This document shows positions 17,253 to 25,913 of a stretch of 64,000 nucleotides of DNA, piece by piece. The stretch is taken from NCBI RefSeq assembly GCF_900564155.1, contig NZ_LS999839.1, positions 1,547,097 to 1,611,096 of the forward strand, in the 5' to 3' direction. The translations under genes and the position numbers were made by a program. Origin of the DNA: Pedobacter schmidteae. GTDB lineage: Bacteria > Bacteroidota > Bacteroidia > Sphingobacteriales > Sphingobacteriaceae. Positions within the stretch are counted from its first letter, which is position 1. Each line of letters begins with the position of its first letter. The notes under the pieces were generated by a model, which was not told the origin of the DNA, did not search any database, and saw only the letters and a program-made list of their open reading frames with translations.

Positions 17253-18017
17253 ATGTTTAGTTTAAAAGGAAAATCAGCAATTATTACAGGTGGCGGAAGT
17301 GGTATTGGGAAAGCTATATCTACACTTTTTGCCATGCAGGGTGCCCATGTTCATATCATAGAGCTGAATGCTGATGCGGGGTTGCAAACCGCAAATGAAA
17401 TTAAAGAAGCGGGAGGTATGGCCGATGTTTATGGTTGTGATGTGAGTAATCAGACGGCTGTTGTAAATGTCTTTGAGCAGATAGGGAATATTGATATTCT
17501 GGTAAATAATGCGGGGATAGCTCACATCGGTAGAGCCGACAATACCAGCGAAGCCGATTTTGTTAAGGTATTTGATGTAAACGTAAAAGGGGCTTACAAT
17601 TGTCTTTATGCGGCAATCCCGGCAATGAAGAAAAAAGGTGGTGGTGTGGTGCTGAATATGGCTTCTATTGGTGCCGTGGTTGGACTGTCAGACCGCTTTG
17701 CCTACTCGATGAGTAAAGGGGCAATTTTTGCAATGACCATGTCTGTTGCCAAAGATTATATGGCCGAAGGCATCAGGTGTAATAGCATATCGCCGGCCAG
17801 GGTACATACTCCATTTGTAGATGGGTTTATTGCAAAAAACTACGCAGGACAGGAAGCTGAAATCTTTGAAAAATTATCGAAAAGCCAGCCTATTGGCCGC
17901 ATGGGTAAACCGGAGGAAGTTGCATCCCTTGCGCTTTATCTTTGTTCGGATGAGGCAGGTTTTGTAACCGGCAATGATTATCCATTAGATGGGGGCTTTA
18001 TTAAATTGAATAATTAG
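17253..18017 (+). CDS. SDR oxidoreductase, probable 2-keto-3-deoxy-L-fuconate dehydrogenase
   Basis: This 254-residue classical short-chain dehydrogenase has T-G-G-G-S-G-I-G at 12-19 (cofactor loop), N-N-A-G at 85-88, catalytic Ser138 and the Y-S-M-S-K motif (Tyr151, Lys155). An acidic residue after the second strand (I-I-E-L-N-A-D) favours NAD+ over NADP+. It follows the dehydratase by 9 bp and precedes the fucosidase by 12 bp. In the route known from Xanthomonas, oxidation of 2-keto-3-deoxy-L-fuconate comes after the dehydratase and before the FAH-type hydrolase, which suits this enzyme. It could be exchanged in role with the second SDR at the operon end. Confidence 0.82.
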   Translation: MFSLKGKSAIITGGGSGIGKAISTLFAMQGAHVHIIELNADAGLQTANEIKEAGGMADVYGCDVSNQTAVVNVFEQIGNIDILVNNAGIAHIGRADNTSEADFVKVFDVNVKGAYNCLYAAIPAMKKKGGGVVLNMASIGAVVGLSDRFAYSMSKGAIFAMTMSVAKDYMAEGIRCNSISPARVHTPFVDGFIAKNYAGQEAEIFEKLSKSQPIGRMGKPEEVASLALYLCSDEAGFVTGNDYPLDGGFIKLNN

Positions 18018-18029
18018 TATCACCTGGTT

Positions 18030-19355
18030 ATGAAAAAAATCATTCTCTTAGTTGCTCTCGTTTGTGCTTTAACTGATCTAAAGGCGCAGCATTATATCCC
18101 TACTGCAGCAAATCTGGCTTCCAGAAAAGATTTTCAGGATATGAAGTTCGGTTTATTTATCCATTGGGGCGCCTTTAGTGTACTGAGTGATGGAGAATGG
18201 GTAATGAACAACAAAAACATTAAGGTGGAAGATTACAAGCGGTTAAAAGATATTTTTAACCCTACTGCCTTTGATGCAAAAAAATGGGTTGCCGCAGCAA
18301 AAAGTGCGGGTATGAAATACATTACGCTAATTACCAGGCACCATGATGGTTTTAGTAACTGGGATACAAAGCAGTCCGACTGGAACATCATGGGAACTCC
18401 TTATGGGAAAGATATTGTAGCTCAGATGGCAGCGGAATGCCACAAAGAAGGGATAAAGCTGTTTTTATATTATTCATTACTGGATTGGTCGCGCACCGAT
18501 TATCAATATGCAACAGGCAAGACTGGTAAAGGCACTGGCCGGACAAAGCAAGATGACTGGAACAATTACATTGCTTTTATGAAGGCACAGTTAACCGAGT
18601 TGTTGACCAACTATGGGGAGATTGGTGGAATATGGTTTGACGGGCACTGGGACCAGCTGGACAACGACAAGGATAAAACTTTAAAATCAAAGGTAAACTG
18701 GCATTATGATGAGATTTATAGCCTGATCCATAAATTACAGCCACAATGTCTGGTTGGTAACAACCATCATTTGTCTCCTATCGACGGGGAGGACTTTCAG
18801 ATGTTTGAGAAGGATCTGCCAGGGCATAATACAACAGGTTTTGGTGGAGCCAGTGTTTCGCAGTTACCGTTAGAGACTTGCGAAACGATGAATAATTCCT
18901 GGGGTTTTAACATTACAGACAGGAAATACAAAACGGTAAAACAACTGATCCACTATCTGGTAAACGATGCGGGAAGAAACGCAAACTTTTTGTTAAACGT
19001 GGGGCCGATGCCAAATGGTGTAATCCAACCTGAAAATGTGGATACACTGGCTAAAATTGGGGATTGGATGAAACAATATGGTGCCAGTATTTACGGTACA
19101 CGTGGAGATGTGATCGATGTGCAGCCCTGGGGATTGGTAACAGCTAAAAACAAAACTTTATACGCACATATTATTAACAAAATTCCTCAGACTTTTATTA
19201 ATTTACCGGGGCTAAAACAGAAAGTGCTTTCTGCTTCAGTAATGAAGGACGAAAGAAAATTGAAGTTTAAGCAAACCACAAAGGAAACTATAATATACCT
19301 GGATGGTGTGGTGATGGATGACATTGACACCATTATTGAATTGAAAATTAAATAG
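18030..19355 (+). CDS. GH29 alpha-L-fucosidase, exported
   Basis: This 441-residue protein has a signal peptide ending L-K-A-Q (residue 20) and so acts in the periplasm or beyond. The GH29 TIM barrel is shown by M-K-F-G-L-F-I-H-W-G-A-F at 38-49, R-H-H-D-G-F-S-N-W-D near 103-112 and G-G-I-W-F-D-G-H-W, where Asp204 is the expected nucleophile of this retaining family. The C-terminal part (about 345-441) is a small beta-sandwich. It would release L-fucose from glycans for uptake by FucP. Linkage preference cannot be read from the sequence. Confidence 0.92.
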   Translation: MKKIILLVALVCALTDLKAQHYIPTAANLASRKDFQDMKFGLFIHWGAFSVLSDGEWVMNNKNIKVEDYKRLKDIFNPTAFDAKKWVAAAKSAGMKYITLITRHHDGFSNWDTKQSDWNIMGTPYGKDIVAQMAAECHKEGIKLFLYYSLLDWSRTDYQYATGKTGKGTGRTKQDDWNNYIAFMKAQLTELLTNYGEIGGIWFDGHWDQLDNDKDKTLKSKVNWHYDEIYSLIHKLQPQCLVGNNHHLSPIDGEDFQMFEKDLPGHNTTGFGGASVSQLPLETCETMNNSWGFNITDRKYKTVKQLIHYLVNDAGRNANFLLNVGPMPNGVIQPENVDTLAKIGDWMKQYGASIYGTRGDVIDVQPWGLVTAKNKTLYAHIINKIPQTFINLPGLKQKVLSASVMKDERKLKFKQTTKETIIYLDGVVMDDIDTIIELKIK

Positions 19356-19370
19356 GAAAAAAATAAACAA

Positions 19371-20228
19371 ATGAAACTAATCAGATGGGGCGCTGCCGAT
19401 CAGGAAAAAATCGGTGTAATTTTAAATGATACCTGGTACGATACTTCGGCTTTTGGCGAAGATTATAACGAGCAGTTTTTTAAAGATAACGGACTGGAAA
19501 AGTTGGAGGCCTTTGTTAAGGCGAATGCAGATAAATTGCCTGTTGTTCCGGCTGGCACAAGGTTGGGATCGCCGGTGGCGCGTCCTTCTAAAATTGTATG
19601 TATAGGATTAAATTATGCTGATCACGCCAGAGAGACGGGTGCCGCTATTCCACCTGAACCGGTGATTTTTATGAAATCAACGACTTCCATGGTTGGCCCT
19701 TTTGATGATATTGTGATTCCTAAAAATTCGGTTAAAACTGATTGGGAGGTAGAGCTTGCCGTAGTTATTGGCAAAAAAGCTTCTTACGTAGAGGAGTCAG
19801 AAGCATTGGATTATGTAGCCGGATATGCTTTACACAATGACGTATCAGAACGCGAGTTCCAATTAGAAAGAAATGGTACCTGGGACAAGGGAAAAGGATG
19901 TGATACATTTGCACCGCTTGGTCCTTTCCTGGCTACGAAAGATGAAGTTTCGGATGTAGACAATCTGCGCCTTTGGCTTACTGTAAACGGTGAGAAGATG
20001 CAGGATGGCAATACGTCTAATTTTATATTTAACGTGCCTTTTGTGGTTTCGTATGTAAGTCAGTTTATGACCTTGCTGCCTGGCGATGTAATCTCGACAG
20101 GAACTCCTGCAGGTGTAGGTTTGGGTTTTAACCCTCCAATATATTTAAAAGAAGGCGATGTTGTTGAACTGGGAATTGATAGCTTGGGCACGTCTAAACA
20201 GCAGGTAAAGAACTATGTTAAAAATTGA
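19371..20228 (+). CDS. Fumarylacetoacetate hydrolase family protein, probable 2,4-diketo-3-deoxy-L-fuconate hydrolase
   Basis: This 285-residue cytosolic enzyme has the FAH fold in its C-terminal two thirds: C-I-G-L-N-Y-A-D-H-A near residue 78, I-F-M-K near 100, D-W-E-V-E-L-A-V-V-I-G near 123 (metal-binding acids) and S-T-G-T-P-A-G-V-G near 243. Family members hydrolyse C-C bonds of diketo acids or act as related lyases. In this operon the expected reaction is 2,4-diketo-3-deoxy-L-fuconate to pyruvate and L-lactate, the last step of the non-phosphorylating fucose route. It overlaps the next gene by 14 bp. Confidence 0.85.
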   Translation: MKLIRWGAADQEKIGVILNDTWYDTSAFGEDYNEQFFKDNGLEKLEAFVKANADKLPVVPAGTRLGSPVARPSKIVCIGLNYADHARETGAAIPPEPVIFMKSTTSMVGPFDDIVIPKNSVKTDWEVELAVVIGKKASYVEESEALDYVAGYALHNDVSEREFQLERNGTWDKGKGCDTFAPLGPFLATKDEVSDVDNLRLWLTVNGEKMQDGNTSNFIFNVPFVVSYVSQFMTLLPGDVISTGTPAGVGLGFNPPIYLKEGDVVELGIDSLGTSKQQVKNYVKN

Positions 20229-21045
20229 TGCCCATCAGCATTTCTGGATTTTTGATGAGGTAAGGGATAGCTGGATTACGCCTGATATGGAGGTGTTGAG
20301 AGCCGATTTTTTACCGGGGCAATTGTGGACTGAATTGCAGCAGCATCAATTTGATGGGTGTGTAGTAGTACAGTCTGATCAGTCTGAAGCAGAAAATTTT
20401 TTTCAGCTGAAAAATGCAGAAGAATACGACTTCGTTAAAGGTGTTGTAGGTTGGGTTGATTTGCAAGCCAAGGACATTGAAGACAAGCTTTCCGGCTTGT
20501 CAGCTTATGCCAAGCTAAAAGGTTTCAGGCATATTCTTCAGGGCGAAAAAGACAGAGCATTGATGTTAAAACCTGAATTTGTAAACGGGATAAATATGTT
20601 GCAACGATTTGGTTATACCTACGATGTATTGATTTTTCCTGATCAGCTAAAGTATGCTGCCGAATTGGCTGCACAGTTTCCAGACCAGCCTTTTGTGCTG
20701 GACCACATCGCGAAACCGGCAATCAAAAATGGGGCAATCGACGAATGGGAAAAGGATTTAAAGACTTTGGCACAGTATGAAAATGTGTGCTGCAAAGTAT
20801 CGGGTATGGTAACCGAGGCCGATTGGAAACACTGGAAACAGGAAGATTTTAGTCCCTATCTGGATGTTGTGTTTGAAGCATTTGGCGTTGAAAGATTAAT
20901 GTATGGATCTGATTGGCCGGTTTGCCTCGTCGCGGGTACATATCAGCAGGTACTGGGCCTGGTAGAAGGATATACATCAAAGTTATCAAACCATGAGCAG
21001 GAATTGTTCTGGGGTGGTAATGCCACAAAATTTTATAATTTATAA
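20215..21045 (+). CDS. Amidohydrolase, probable L-fuconolactonase
   Basis: This 276-residue cytosolic TIM-barrel enzyme of the amidohydrolase-2 family (PF04909) carries the metal motif H-x-H at His7/His9 (K-I-D-A-H-Q-H-F-W), a V-L-D-H-I-A-K-P strand near residue 160 and the catalytic-Asp strand M-Y-G-S-D-W-P-V near 230. Close relatives hydrolyse L-fucono-1,5-lactone and similar lactones. Its place among the fucose genes supports L-fuconolactonase. The start lies inside the FAH gene, a coupled overlap. The final SDR starts 13 bp after its stop. Confidence 0.87.
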   Translation: MLKIDAHQHFWIFDEVRDSWITPDMEVLRADFLPGQLWTELQQHQFDGCVVVQSDQSEAENFFQLKNAEEYDFVKGVVGWVDLQAKDIEDKLSGLSAYAKLKGFRHILQGEKDRALMLKPEFVNGINMLQRFGYTYDVLIFPDQLKYAAELAAQFPDQPFVLDHIAKPAIKNGAIDEWEKDLKTLAQYENVCCKVSGMVTEADWKHWKQEDFSPYLDVVFEAFGVERLMYGSDWPVCLVAGTYQQVLGLVEGYTSKLSNHEQELFWGGNATKFYNL

Positions 21046-21058
21046 TCAGGAAGCTTTT

Positions 21059-21847
21059 ATGGATTTACAATTAAAAGATAAAGTAGTTATTGTTACTGGT
21101 GGAGCCAAGGGCATAGGAGAAGGTATTGTAAGGGTATTGGCAAAAGAAGGCGCTATCCCGGTTATTGTGGGTAGAAATGAGCAGGACAACCTCAAAATAG
21201 CGAATGATATTGTAGCAGGCGGTGGGCAGGCTTTTCAGGTAGCAGCAGAGCTGACCAATCCTGAAGCAGCAGCAAAAGCTGTTGAGCTGGTTCTGGAGCG
21301 ATTTGGAAGGATCGACGGATTGGTAAATAATGCCGGTGTAAACGATGGTGTAGGATTGGAAAGTGGTAATTATGAGCGATTTGTGGAGAGCTTACATAAA
21401 AATGTAATCCATTATTATCTGATGGCCCATCATGCTTTGCCAGCATTAAAGGCCTCAAAAGGAGCTATCGTTAATATCGGGTCGAAAGTGGCGGAGACAG
21501 GGCAGGGTGGTACTTCTGCTTATGCGGCATCTAATGGCGCAAGAAATGCGCTGACACGAGAATGGGCCCTGGAGTTATTGCCTTATGAGATTCGTGTAAA
21601 TGCGGTTATCGTAGCAGAATGTTATACACCGTTATACCAAACCTGGATAAATTCTATTCCGAATCCGGAAGAAAAGCTGGCTTCGATTAAGGCCAAAATC
21701 CCTCTTGGAAAAAGGATGACAACGGCAGAGGAAATTGCCAACGCAACCGTGTTTTTGCTTTCAAATGCTTCCAGTCATACTACAGGACAATTGGTTTACG
21801 TAGATGGAGGATATGTGCATTTAGACAGGTCTATTAGCCCGGCGTAA
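21059..21847 (+). CDS. SDR oxidoreductase with Y-x-x-x-N active site, probable L-fucose dehydrogenase
   Basis: This 262-residue short-chain dehydrogenase has T-G-G-A-K-G-I-G at 13-20, N-N-A-G at 90-93 and Ser142 in N-I-G-S-K. The usual Y-x-x-x-K is Y-A-A-S-N: Tyr155 is kept, but the catalytic Lys is Asn159 (codon AAT). G-R-N after the second strand suggests NADP+. The C terminus has T-G-Q-L-V-Y-V-D-G-G-Y. By elimination it would oxidise L-fucose to the lactone, the first step of the operon's pathway. The ATG at 21059 is chosen over an in-frame upstream start inside the lactonase gene, because the fold begins M-D-L-Q-L-K-D-K-V-V. Confidence 0.8.
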   Translation: MDLQLKDKVVIVTGGAKGIGEGIVRVLAKEGAIPVIVGRNEQDNLKIANDIVAGGGQAFQVAAELTNPEAAAKAVELVLERFGRIDGLVNNAGVNDGVGLESGNYERFVESLHKNVIHYYLMAHHALPALKASKGAIVNIGSKVAETGQGGTSAYAASNGARNALTREWALELLPYEIRVNAVIVAECYTPLYQTWINSIPNPEEKLASIKAKIPLGKRMTTAEEIANATVFLLSNASSHTTGQLVYVDGGYVHLDRSISPA

Positions 21848-21862
21848 CGCTTAAAATCTTCT

Positions 21863-21911
21863 AAAAAACTGTTATATGATTCTAAGGCTGGAATCATATA
21901 ACAGTTTTTTT
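21863..21911 (+). terminator. Strong terminator ending the fucose operon
   Basis: A perfect 20-bp stem (21863-21882 with 21891-21910) closes an 8-base loop. It starts with an A run and ends in T7, so it can work in both directions. Confidence 0.92.
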
Positions 21912-21947
21912 GTTAATATTGGGCCATTCCTGGTGTGTAATTTAACC

Positions 21948-22041
21948 AAAATTGAATCTGCTAATGAAAAAGCCTGGCATTCTTTCGCCGCTTTTTCAGC
22001 GCGCTGAATTAATGCGGATTTTGAATAGCAGATTCAATTTT
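21948..22041 (+). repeat. 94-bp palindromic (REP/MITE-like) element
   Basis: AAAATTGAATCTGCTA at 21948-21963 and its exact reverse complement at 22026-22041 bracket 62 bp. At the centre is the 14-bp perfect palindrome TTCAGCGCGCTGAA (21995-22008), flanked by CCGC and GCGG. It lies 12 bp from the aminopeptidase stop and may also fold at that transcript's 3' end. Confidence 0.7.
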
Positions 22042-22053
22042 TGCAATAAATAA

Positions 22054-23829
22054 TTATATCGCTTTGGTCTCTTCTTTTAAGAAGTTTGCTTCATCGGCAG
22101 TTAATAAAGGACTTAGTTTCTCAAACACTAATGCATTATAGCTGTTTAGCCATACGATTTGCGATTGCTCCAATAGTTCTTTTTTCACAATTTTAGTGCT
22201 TATTGGGGCTATAGTTAAGCATTCAAAGGCATAAAACTCATTGAACTCATTGCTTACATCTGTAATGGTATTCACCAGGTTTTCGATACGGATGCCGTGT
22301 TTTCCAGGGCGATAAACACCTGGTTCAACAGAGGTAATCATCCCTGGCTCAATGGCCACGGGATTAGCGGTAGGATTAAATACCTGTGGCCCCTCATGTA
22401 CATTCAGGAAATAGCCCACACCATGACCAGTTCCATGGCCATAGTTGATGGCATAGTCCCATAATGGCTTTCTGGTGATGGCATCAATCTGGTAACCACA
22501 TGTTCCTTTAGGGAAACGGACCCTACAACCGTCAATCATACCTTTCAAGACCAATGTATAATCAGTACTTTCCTCTTCAGTATTGTTGCCCATCGGTATG
22601 GTACGCGTGATGTCTGTAGTTCCGTAGAAATACTGACCTCCGGAATCTACCAGAAACAAGCCTTCGGCTTTTACTTCAACATTACTTTCTTCCGATGCGC
22701 TGTAATGGGGTAGGGCGCCATGTGCTTTATAGGCACTGATGGTGGTAAAACTATCGCCAACAAAACCATCTTGCTCCATCCTGAATTTTCTTAACTCGGC
22801 AGCAGCTGATAGTTCTGTGATGGTGGTTTTTCCGATATTTTCAGAAAGCCACTTTAAAAAACGGGTAATAGCAACACCGTCTTTAAGCATTGCCGTCCGG
22901 GTATTGGCCAACTCAGTTTCATTTTTAACCGCTTTCAGGTTGGTGGTGGGGTTGGTGTCCTTAATAATTTTTACCGATGCCGGAATTAATTTATAATAGG
23001 CGTAACAATTGCGTTTTGGATCAATAAAAATGGAGCTGTTAGCCGGGATATTGGCCAGTGCGCGTTCAATATCCTGATAAGGGAGTACTTCTACACCACT
23101 TCTTAGCAAGTTTTCTTTCTCCTCATTGCTGAGTTTATCAACGTCAACAAATAAGGTGGAGTGGTCCTGATTGATCAAGGCAAAACTCAAAACTACCGGG
23201 TTGTAACTTACATCTTTACCACGTATGTTGAATAGCCAGGCCAGGTCGTCCAGCGAAGAGATCAGGTGGTGACTGGCTCCTTGTTTTGCCAGCGTAACAC
23301 GTACTTGTTCCAGTTTAGATTTTACACTTTGTCCGATGTGTTTTTCATCTATCAGAAACGCTTTCTCTGCTGGGAGTTCCGGTCGGTTTTTCCAAATCGG
23401 GCTTAAGTAATCTCTACTGGTCAGACCAATTTCTTTGGTAGAAAATTGTTGTGTCAGCAGATCACCCAGTAACACTGATAACAACTTATCATCGGCAGCA
23501 ACTACACTTCCTTTATCTAATCTTTCAATTAACCATTGAATATATTCAGGAGCATGCTGCACTTTCTGTTTCATTAATTCGTAACCGGAATCTTTCAGTT
23601 CATCCGTAGCCTGTTCAAAATAGCGGAAATCTGTCCACAAACCTGCATGATCAAGTGTAATGACCAGGGTGCCTGTAGAACCTTTAAATCCGGAGGCGAA
23701 AGGGATACATTTATAACGTTTCGGTAGATATTCACTAATATGCGGGTCGGCTGAGGGAATGATGTAGGCCTGAACACCGTCGGCTTTCATCTGTTTACGG
23801 ATCTCGTTTAGTTTTTCCTGATAAGTCAT
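22054..23829 (-). CDS. Xaa-Pro aminopeptidase P (M24 family, three-domain form)
   Basis: This 591-residue cytosolic metallopeptidase removes an N-terminal residue preceding proline. The length and the double creatinase-like N-terminal domains (about 1-300) match the large aminopeptidase P (human XPNPEP1 type) rather than the 440-residue E. coli PepP. The M24 core (about 310-530) shows V-D-S-G-G-Q-Y, G-T-T-D-I-T-R-T, G-H-G-T-G-H-G-V-G, S-V-E-P-G-V-Y and I-R-I-E-N-L-V, supplying the two-metal ligands. It is a single gene reading against its neighbours, with its own promoter candidate. Confidence 0.93.
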   Translation of the reverse strand: MTYQEKLNEIRKQMKADGVQAYIIPSADPHISEYLPKRYKCIPFASGFKGSTGTLVITLDHAGLWTDFRYFEQATDELKDSGYELMKQKVQHAPEYIQWLIERLDKGSVVAADDKLLSVLLGDLLTQQFSTKEIGLTSRDYLSPIWKNRPELPAEKAFLIDEKHIGQSVKSKLEQVRVTLAKQGASHHLISSLDDLAWLFNIRGKDVSYNPVVLSFALINQDHSTLFVDVDKLSNEEKENLLRSGVEVLPYQDIERALANIPANSSIFIDPKRNCYAYYKLIPASVKIIKDTNPTTNLKAVKNETELANTRTAMLKDGVAITRFLKWLSENIGKTTITELSAAAELRKFRMEQDGFVGDSFTTISAYKAHGALPHYSASEESNVEVKAEGLFLVDSGGQYFYGTTDITRTIPMGNNTEEESTDYTLVLKGMIDGCRVRFPKGTCGYQIDAITRKPLWDYAINYGHGTGHGVGYFLNVHEGPQVFNPTANPVAIEPGMITSVEPGVYRPGKHGIRIENLVNTITDVSNEFNEFYAFECLTIAPISTKIVKKELLEQSQIVWLNSYNALVFEKLSPLLTADEANFLKEETKAI

Positions 23830-23853
23830 AGTCAGTTTTTTTATGTCTGTTTA

Positions 23854-23861
23854 CAAATTTA
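23854..23861 (-). promoter_or_regulatory. -7-like element of the aminopeptidase gene
   Basis: On the minus strand TAAATTTG matches the Bacteroidota TAnnTTTG consensus exactly, 24 bp upstream of the ATG. No clear TTTG -33 element was found at the right distance. Confidence 0.4.
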
Positions 23862-23959
23862 TATAAAATATGAGGAAGAATGTCACGCCACTTTTCCGGA
23901 TTTTTTAATTGCCAATAAAAAGCCTATTTTCGTTCAGATCCAATCAGATCGATTACGCA

Positions 23960-24541
23960 ATGCCGATTTACAGCAATTTCAGTGATGAAGAACTGACCGT
24001 TTTGTTAAAACAGGATGATCAGCTAGCCTTTACCGAAATTTACAACCGTTACTGGGCGGAAATGTACTACCACACTTTTCGAATGCTAAAAGATGAAGAT
24101 AGCTCGAAAGATGTCCTTCAGGATGTGTTTAGTACCTTGTGGTTAAAGTCATCCTCGCTCAACGAGCGAATCAAATTGTCGGGATATCTTTATATTTCGG
24201 TAAGGAATAAGGTGTTGAACCTTCTGGCTCAAAATAAAGTTCGCAATGACTACTTAAGCTCAGTTGCAACTTTTATAACAGAGTCAACAAACGAATCTAC
24301 ATGGTTTGATGAACGGGAAATTTTGGAAATAGTTGAAGCGGAAATTAGAAATCTGCCACCGAGGATGAAGGAAATTTTTGAGTTAAGTCGAAAAGACAAT
24401 TTGTCTCATAAAGAAATTGCAGAGAAATTAAACCTTTCCCCTCAGACTGTGAAAAAGCAGGTGCAAAATGCATTAAAAATTATCAAAAATAAAATCCCAA
24501 TGGTAGAGTCGGGCCTTTTTGTCTTGTTTTTTCTGCGTTAA
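23960..24541 (+). CDS. ECF RNA polymerase sigma factor (SusC/D-associated), first copy
   Basis: This 193-residue sigma-70 family protein has a region 2 with A-F-T-E-I-Y-N-R-Y-W and D-V-L-Q-D-V-F-S-T-L-W near residues 20-65, and a region 4 helix-turn-helix with L-P-P-R-M-K-E-I-F-E-L-S and H-K-E-I-A-E-K-L-N-L-S-P-Q-T-V near 135-175. It ends in a hydrophobic tail, as many Bacteroidota ECF factors do. It is followed by a FecR anti-sigma factor and a SusC with STN domain, so it should respond to a ligand sensed at the outer membrane. The ATG at 23960 starts the conserved part; an upstream in-frame TTG is less likely. Confidence 0.9.
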   Translation: MPIYSNFSDEELTVLLKQDDQLAFTEIYNRYWAEMYYHTFRMLKDEDSSKDVLQDVFSTLWLKSSSLNERIKLSGYLYISVRNKVLNLLAQNKVRNDYLSSVATFITESTNESTWFDEREILEIVEAEIRNLPPRMKEIFELSRKDNLSHKEIAEKLNLSPQTVKKQVQNALKIIKNKIPMVESGLFVLFFLR

Positions 24542-24651
24542 GCTTGTTTTTTGAATAAAATCAGCAACTTTTAAAATTTATTTTCATATCGTATACCCCC
24601 AAAGGTAGTTTCGTCTGTTCTTTCATTAAATTGACTGTCTAAAAAAGAAGA

Positions 24652-25827
24652 ATGAATAGCGACCAGGCAAAAGAGCTTATAGAGAAATATAACAATGGCT
24701 TAGCGAATGCAGAAGAACGGGCATGGGTGGAAAACTGGTATCTGGATGAATCGCTTAAGTATAAATTTTCGGAACAAGACGCCAATTTTCTTTTTTTGAA
24801 GAACGAGATCTGGAACGGCACCTTACAGCGATCGGGACTGAAAACCAAAGCGACATCAGGAAGGTTGCAGCTATGGCCTCGTATGGTTGCAGCAGCAATG
24901 ATTCTGATTGTATTTGCCGCGGGTTTATACTTCTATAGTACTAGAAATCTGCAAAACAATACAATAGCTGCCGATATAGCGCCCGGAAGTAATAAGGCAA
25001 TTTTAACATTGGCCAACGGACAAAAAATTGTATTAAATGATGTAGCTAAAGGAGAAATATCCAAGCAGTCGGGCATCAGCGTTAGCAAATCCAGGGATGG
25101 AGAGCTAATTTATACTGCGGTGGACACAGATCCGGGGGGAACGACTAATATGCGGAATACAATTTCGACACCTAAAGGCGGGCAATATACCATCATGCTT
25201 TCGGATGGAACAAAGGTAATGCTCAATTCCGCGTCCTCTTTAACTTTTCCTACATCGCTTCATGGACGGGATCGGTCGGTTGAGCTAATTGGTGAAGCAT
25301 ATTTTGAAGTCGCGAAGCAGAAAAACAGCCGGTTCAGGGTAATTTCAGGAATGCAAACTGTAGAAGTATTGGGTACCCATTTTAATGTGAACGCCTATGT
25401 AGATGAAGAGACCATTAAAACAACGCTCCTTGAAGGTGCGGTAAAAGTTTCGACATCAGATGCATCTACGTTGATTGAACCCGGTGAACAAGCGGTATTG
25501 TCCCGCACTAAAGGAAATACACTGTTTAAACAACGCATAAATACAGCTAAAGAAACAGCTTGGATCAACGGTGTTTTCTCATTTGAAGGAGATGACCTTA
25601 AATCCATCATGCGACAAGTTTCGAGATGGTATGATGTCAACGTTATCTATGTAGGGGCGATCAGCGAGGAGAAATATTTTGGAGAGATCTCCAGATCCAG
25701 TAAACTCTCGGAAGTTTTTAAAATACTTGAACTCAATAATGTGCATTTTGATGCTGTGGGAAAAACGATTAAAGTTTCCTATGAACAACAATCGACGCGA
25801 TTAAATCAACCAAAATCAATAAAATAA
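24652..25827 (+). CDS. FecR-type anti-sigma factor, first copy
   Basis: This 391-residue inner-membrane protein has a short N-terminal cytoplasmic domain (1-76) that would hold the sigma factor, one membrane span (about 77-96), a periplasmic FecR domain (about 165-270, with L-S-D-G-T-K-V-M-L-N-S and R-S-V-E-L-I-G-E-A-Y-F-E-V) and a DUF4974-type C-terminal domain (about 310-380). It would pass the signal from the STN domain of the adjacent SusC to the sigma factor upstream. It begins 110 bp after the sigma gene. Confidence 0.92.
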   Translation: MNSDQAKELIEKYNNGLANAEERAWVENWYLDESLKYKFSEQDANFLFLKNEIWNGTLQRSGLKTKATSGRLQLWPRMVAAAMILIVFAAGLYFYSTRNLQNNTIAADIAPGSNKAILTLANGQKIVLNDVAKGEISKQSGISVSKSRDGELIYTAVDTDPGGTTNMRNTISTPKGGQYTIMLSDGTKVMLNSASSLTFPTSLHGRDRSVELIGEAYFEVAKQKNSRFRVISGMQTVEVLGTHFNVNAYVDEETIKTTLLEGAVKVSTSDASTLIEPGEQAVLSRTKGNTLFKQRINTAKETAWINGVFSFEGDDLKSIMRQVSRWYDVNVIYVGAISEEKYFGEISRSSKLSEVFKILELNNVHFDAVGKTIKVSYEQQSTRLNQPKSIK

Positions 25828-25860
25828 TAACCTAATCTTTAACCAACTAAACCAAATCAA

Positions 25861-25881
25861 ATGAGAAGAAAGCTACATTAG
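25861..25881 (+). CDS. Possible 6-codon leader ORF before SusC (first locus)
   Basis: ATG AGA AGA AAG CTA CAT TAG lies between the FecR stop and the SusC start, after an A/C-rich leader. A comparable mini-ORF is found at 36370 in the second locus. Whether it is translated is unknown. Confidence 0.3.
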   Translation: MRRKLH

Positions 25882-25913
25882 ATCACGAACTATAAAAATG
25901 ATTTGACTAAAAA

